Virus record (IMG/VR): IMGVR_UViG_3300047378_000087
Span: 1-29,895 of that record
DNA from: a virus
Reading direction: 5' to 3' (one strand)
DNA: 29,895 nucleotides
Part shown: one piece after another, positions 29,759 through 29,895 of the stretch
Position numbering within the stretch: position 1 is the first letter of the stretch
Layout of the letters: every line of letters starts with the position of its first letter
Position numbers and translations under genes: made by a program
Notes under the pieces: generated by a model
What the model was told of the DNA's origin: nothing
Seen by the model: only the letters and a program-made list of their open reading frames with translations
The model's database searches: none

Positions 29759-29883
29759 TAGCTAAATCTAACCTTTACAGTTGTGCCGCTGGCTTTGCCG
29801 CTCTCTATTCTCAGCTTCCGACGATAAGCCAAGACCTCCTGACGATACCTGTCTCGCGCGACCATAAGCTCATCAAAAGTCAT
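29758..29883 (-). CDS. Small protein at the gpW position (possibly partial)
   Basis: A 41-residue frame starting MTFDELMVARDRYRQEVLAY and ending SGTTVKVRFS. The frame stays open to the window edge, so the true start may lie upstream; AAAG before this ATG is a weak ribosome site. A small gene between terminase and portal usually codes for lambda gpW, the head completion protein; the helix followed by a short strand pattern would suit the first part of gpW, but it is shorter than gpW (68 residues). Its stop overlaps the portal start as TAATG. Confidence 0.6.
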   Translation of the reverse strand: MTFDELMVARDRYRQEVLAYRRKLRIESGKASGTTVKVRFS

Positions 29884-29895
29884 CTTTGTGAGAGA

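Noticed and set aside
1-29895. Integrated prophage with attachment sites
   Set aside because: No integrase, excisionase gene, tRNA or flanking host gene is visible, so integration cannot be claimed from this window.

Overview
The window is about 30 kb of a tailed-phage genome (phage or prophage) of siphovirus type, with a lambda/HK97-like virion plan. The host is probably a marine alphaproteobacterium. That is inferred from the three-segment holin type also seen in gene transfer agents, from the family of small proteins and fibres best known from ocean phages, and from the composite protease-capsid protein. No host gene, integrase or terminase is visible, so lifestyle and chromosome context cannot be decided here. 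The window starts inside one gene and ends next to the head genes, so terminase probably lies just past the right edge.

Layout: (1) 1-5006, leftward replication and recombination block: ribbon-helix-helix-like small protein, Hjc-like resolvase, GIY-YIG nuclease, RecE/YqaJ-like PD-(D/E)XK exonuclease, single-stranded DNA-binding protein with an acidic tail, and a primase-helicase, followed by an array of nine CTACAAA-type repeats that looks like a replication or partition site. (2) 5007-5135, a divergent control region. (3) 5136-6991, a small rightward operon of putative regulators: OB/winged-helix protein, zinc-ribbon protein, HTH protein, HNH protein and a tiny membrane protein. (4) 6992-7153, convergent gap. 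(5) 29895 down to 7154, one long leftward late operon, nearly all genes touching or overlapping: gpW-position protein, portal, prohead protease fused to major capsid, head-tail connectors, tail terminator, major tail protein, frameshifted tail chaperones, tape measure, distal tail / L / K-like / J-like tip proteins, fibres with lectin-like domains, several small virion-associated proteins, then a lysis cassette (membrane proteins, holin, M15 endopeptidase) and a last PD-(D/E)XK protein.

The best-supported special features are: a perfect A AAA AAC slippery heptamer joining two tail-chaperone frames; a single reading frame holding an N-terminal accessory domain, a TUDOR-like domain, the S78-type protease and the whole capsid protein, with a strong internal Shine-Dalgarno and ATG exactly at the capsid start; the repeat array beside the primase-helicase; an EF-hand/dockerin-like loop in the J-like tip protein; a small module shared at DNA level between two tail-tip genes; and a threefold repeat in the tape measure. 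All functions are assigned by reading motifs and gene order; no database search was run.
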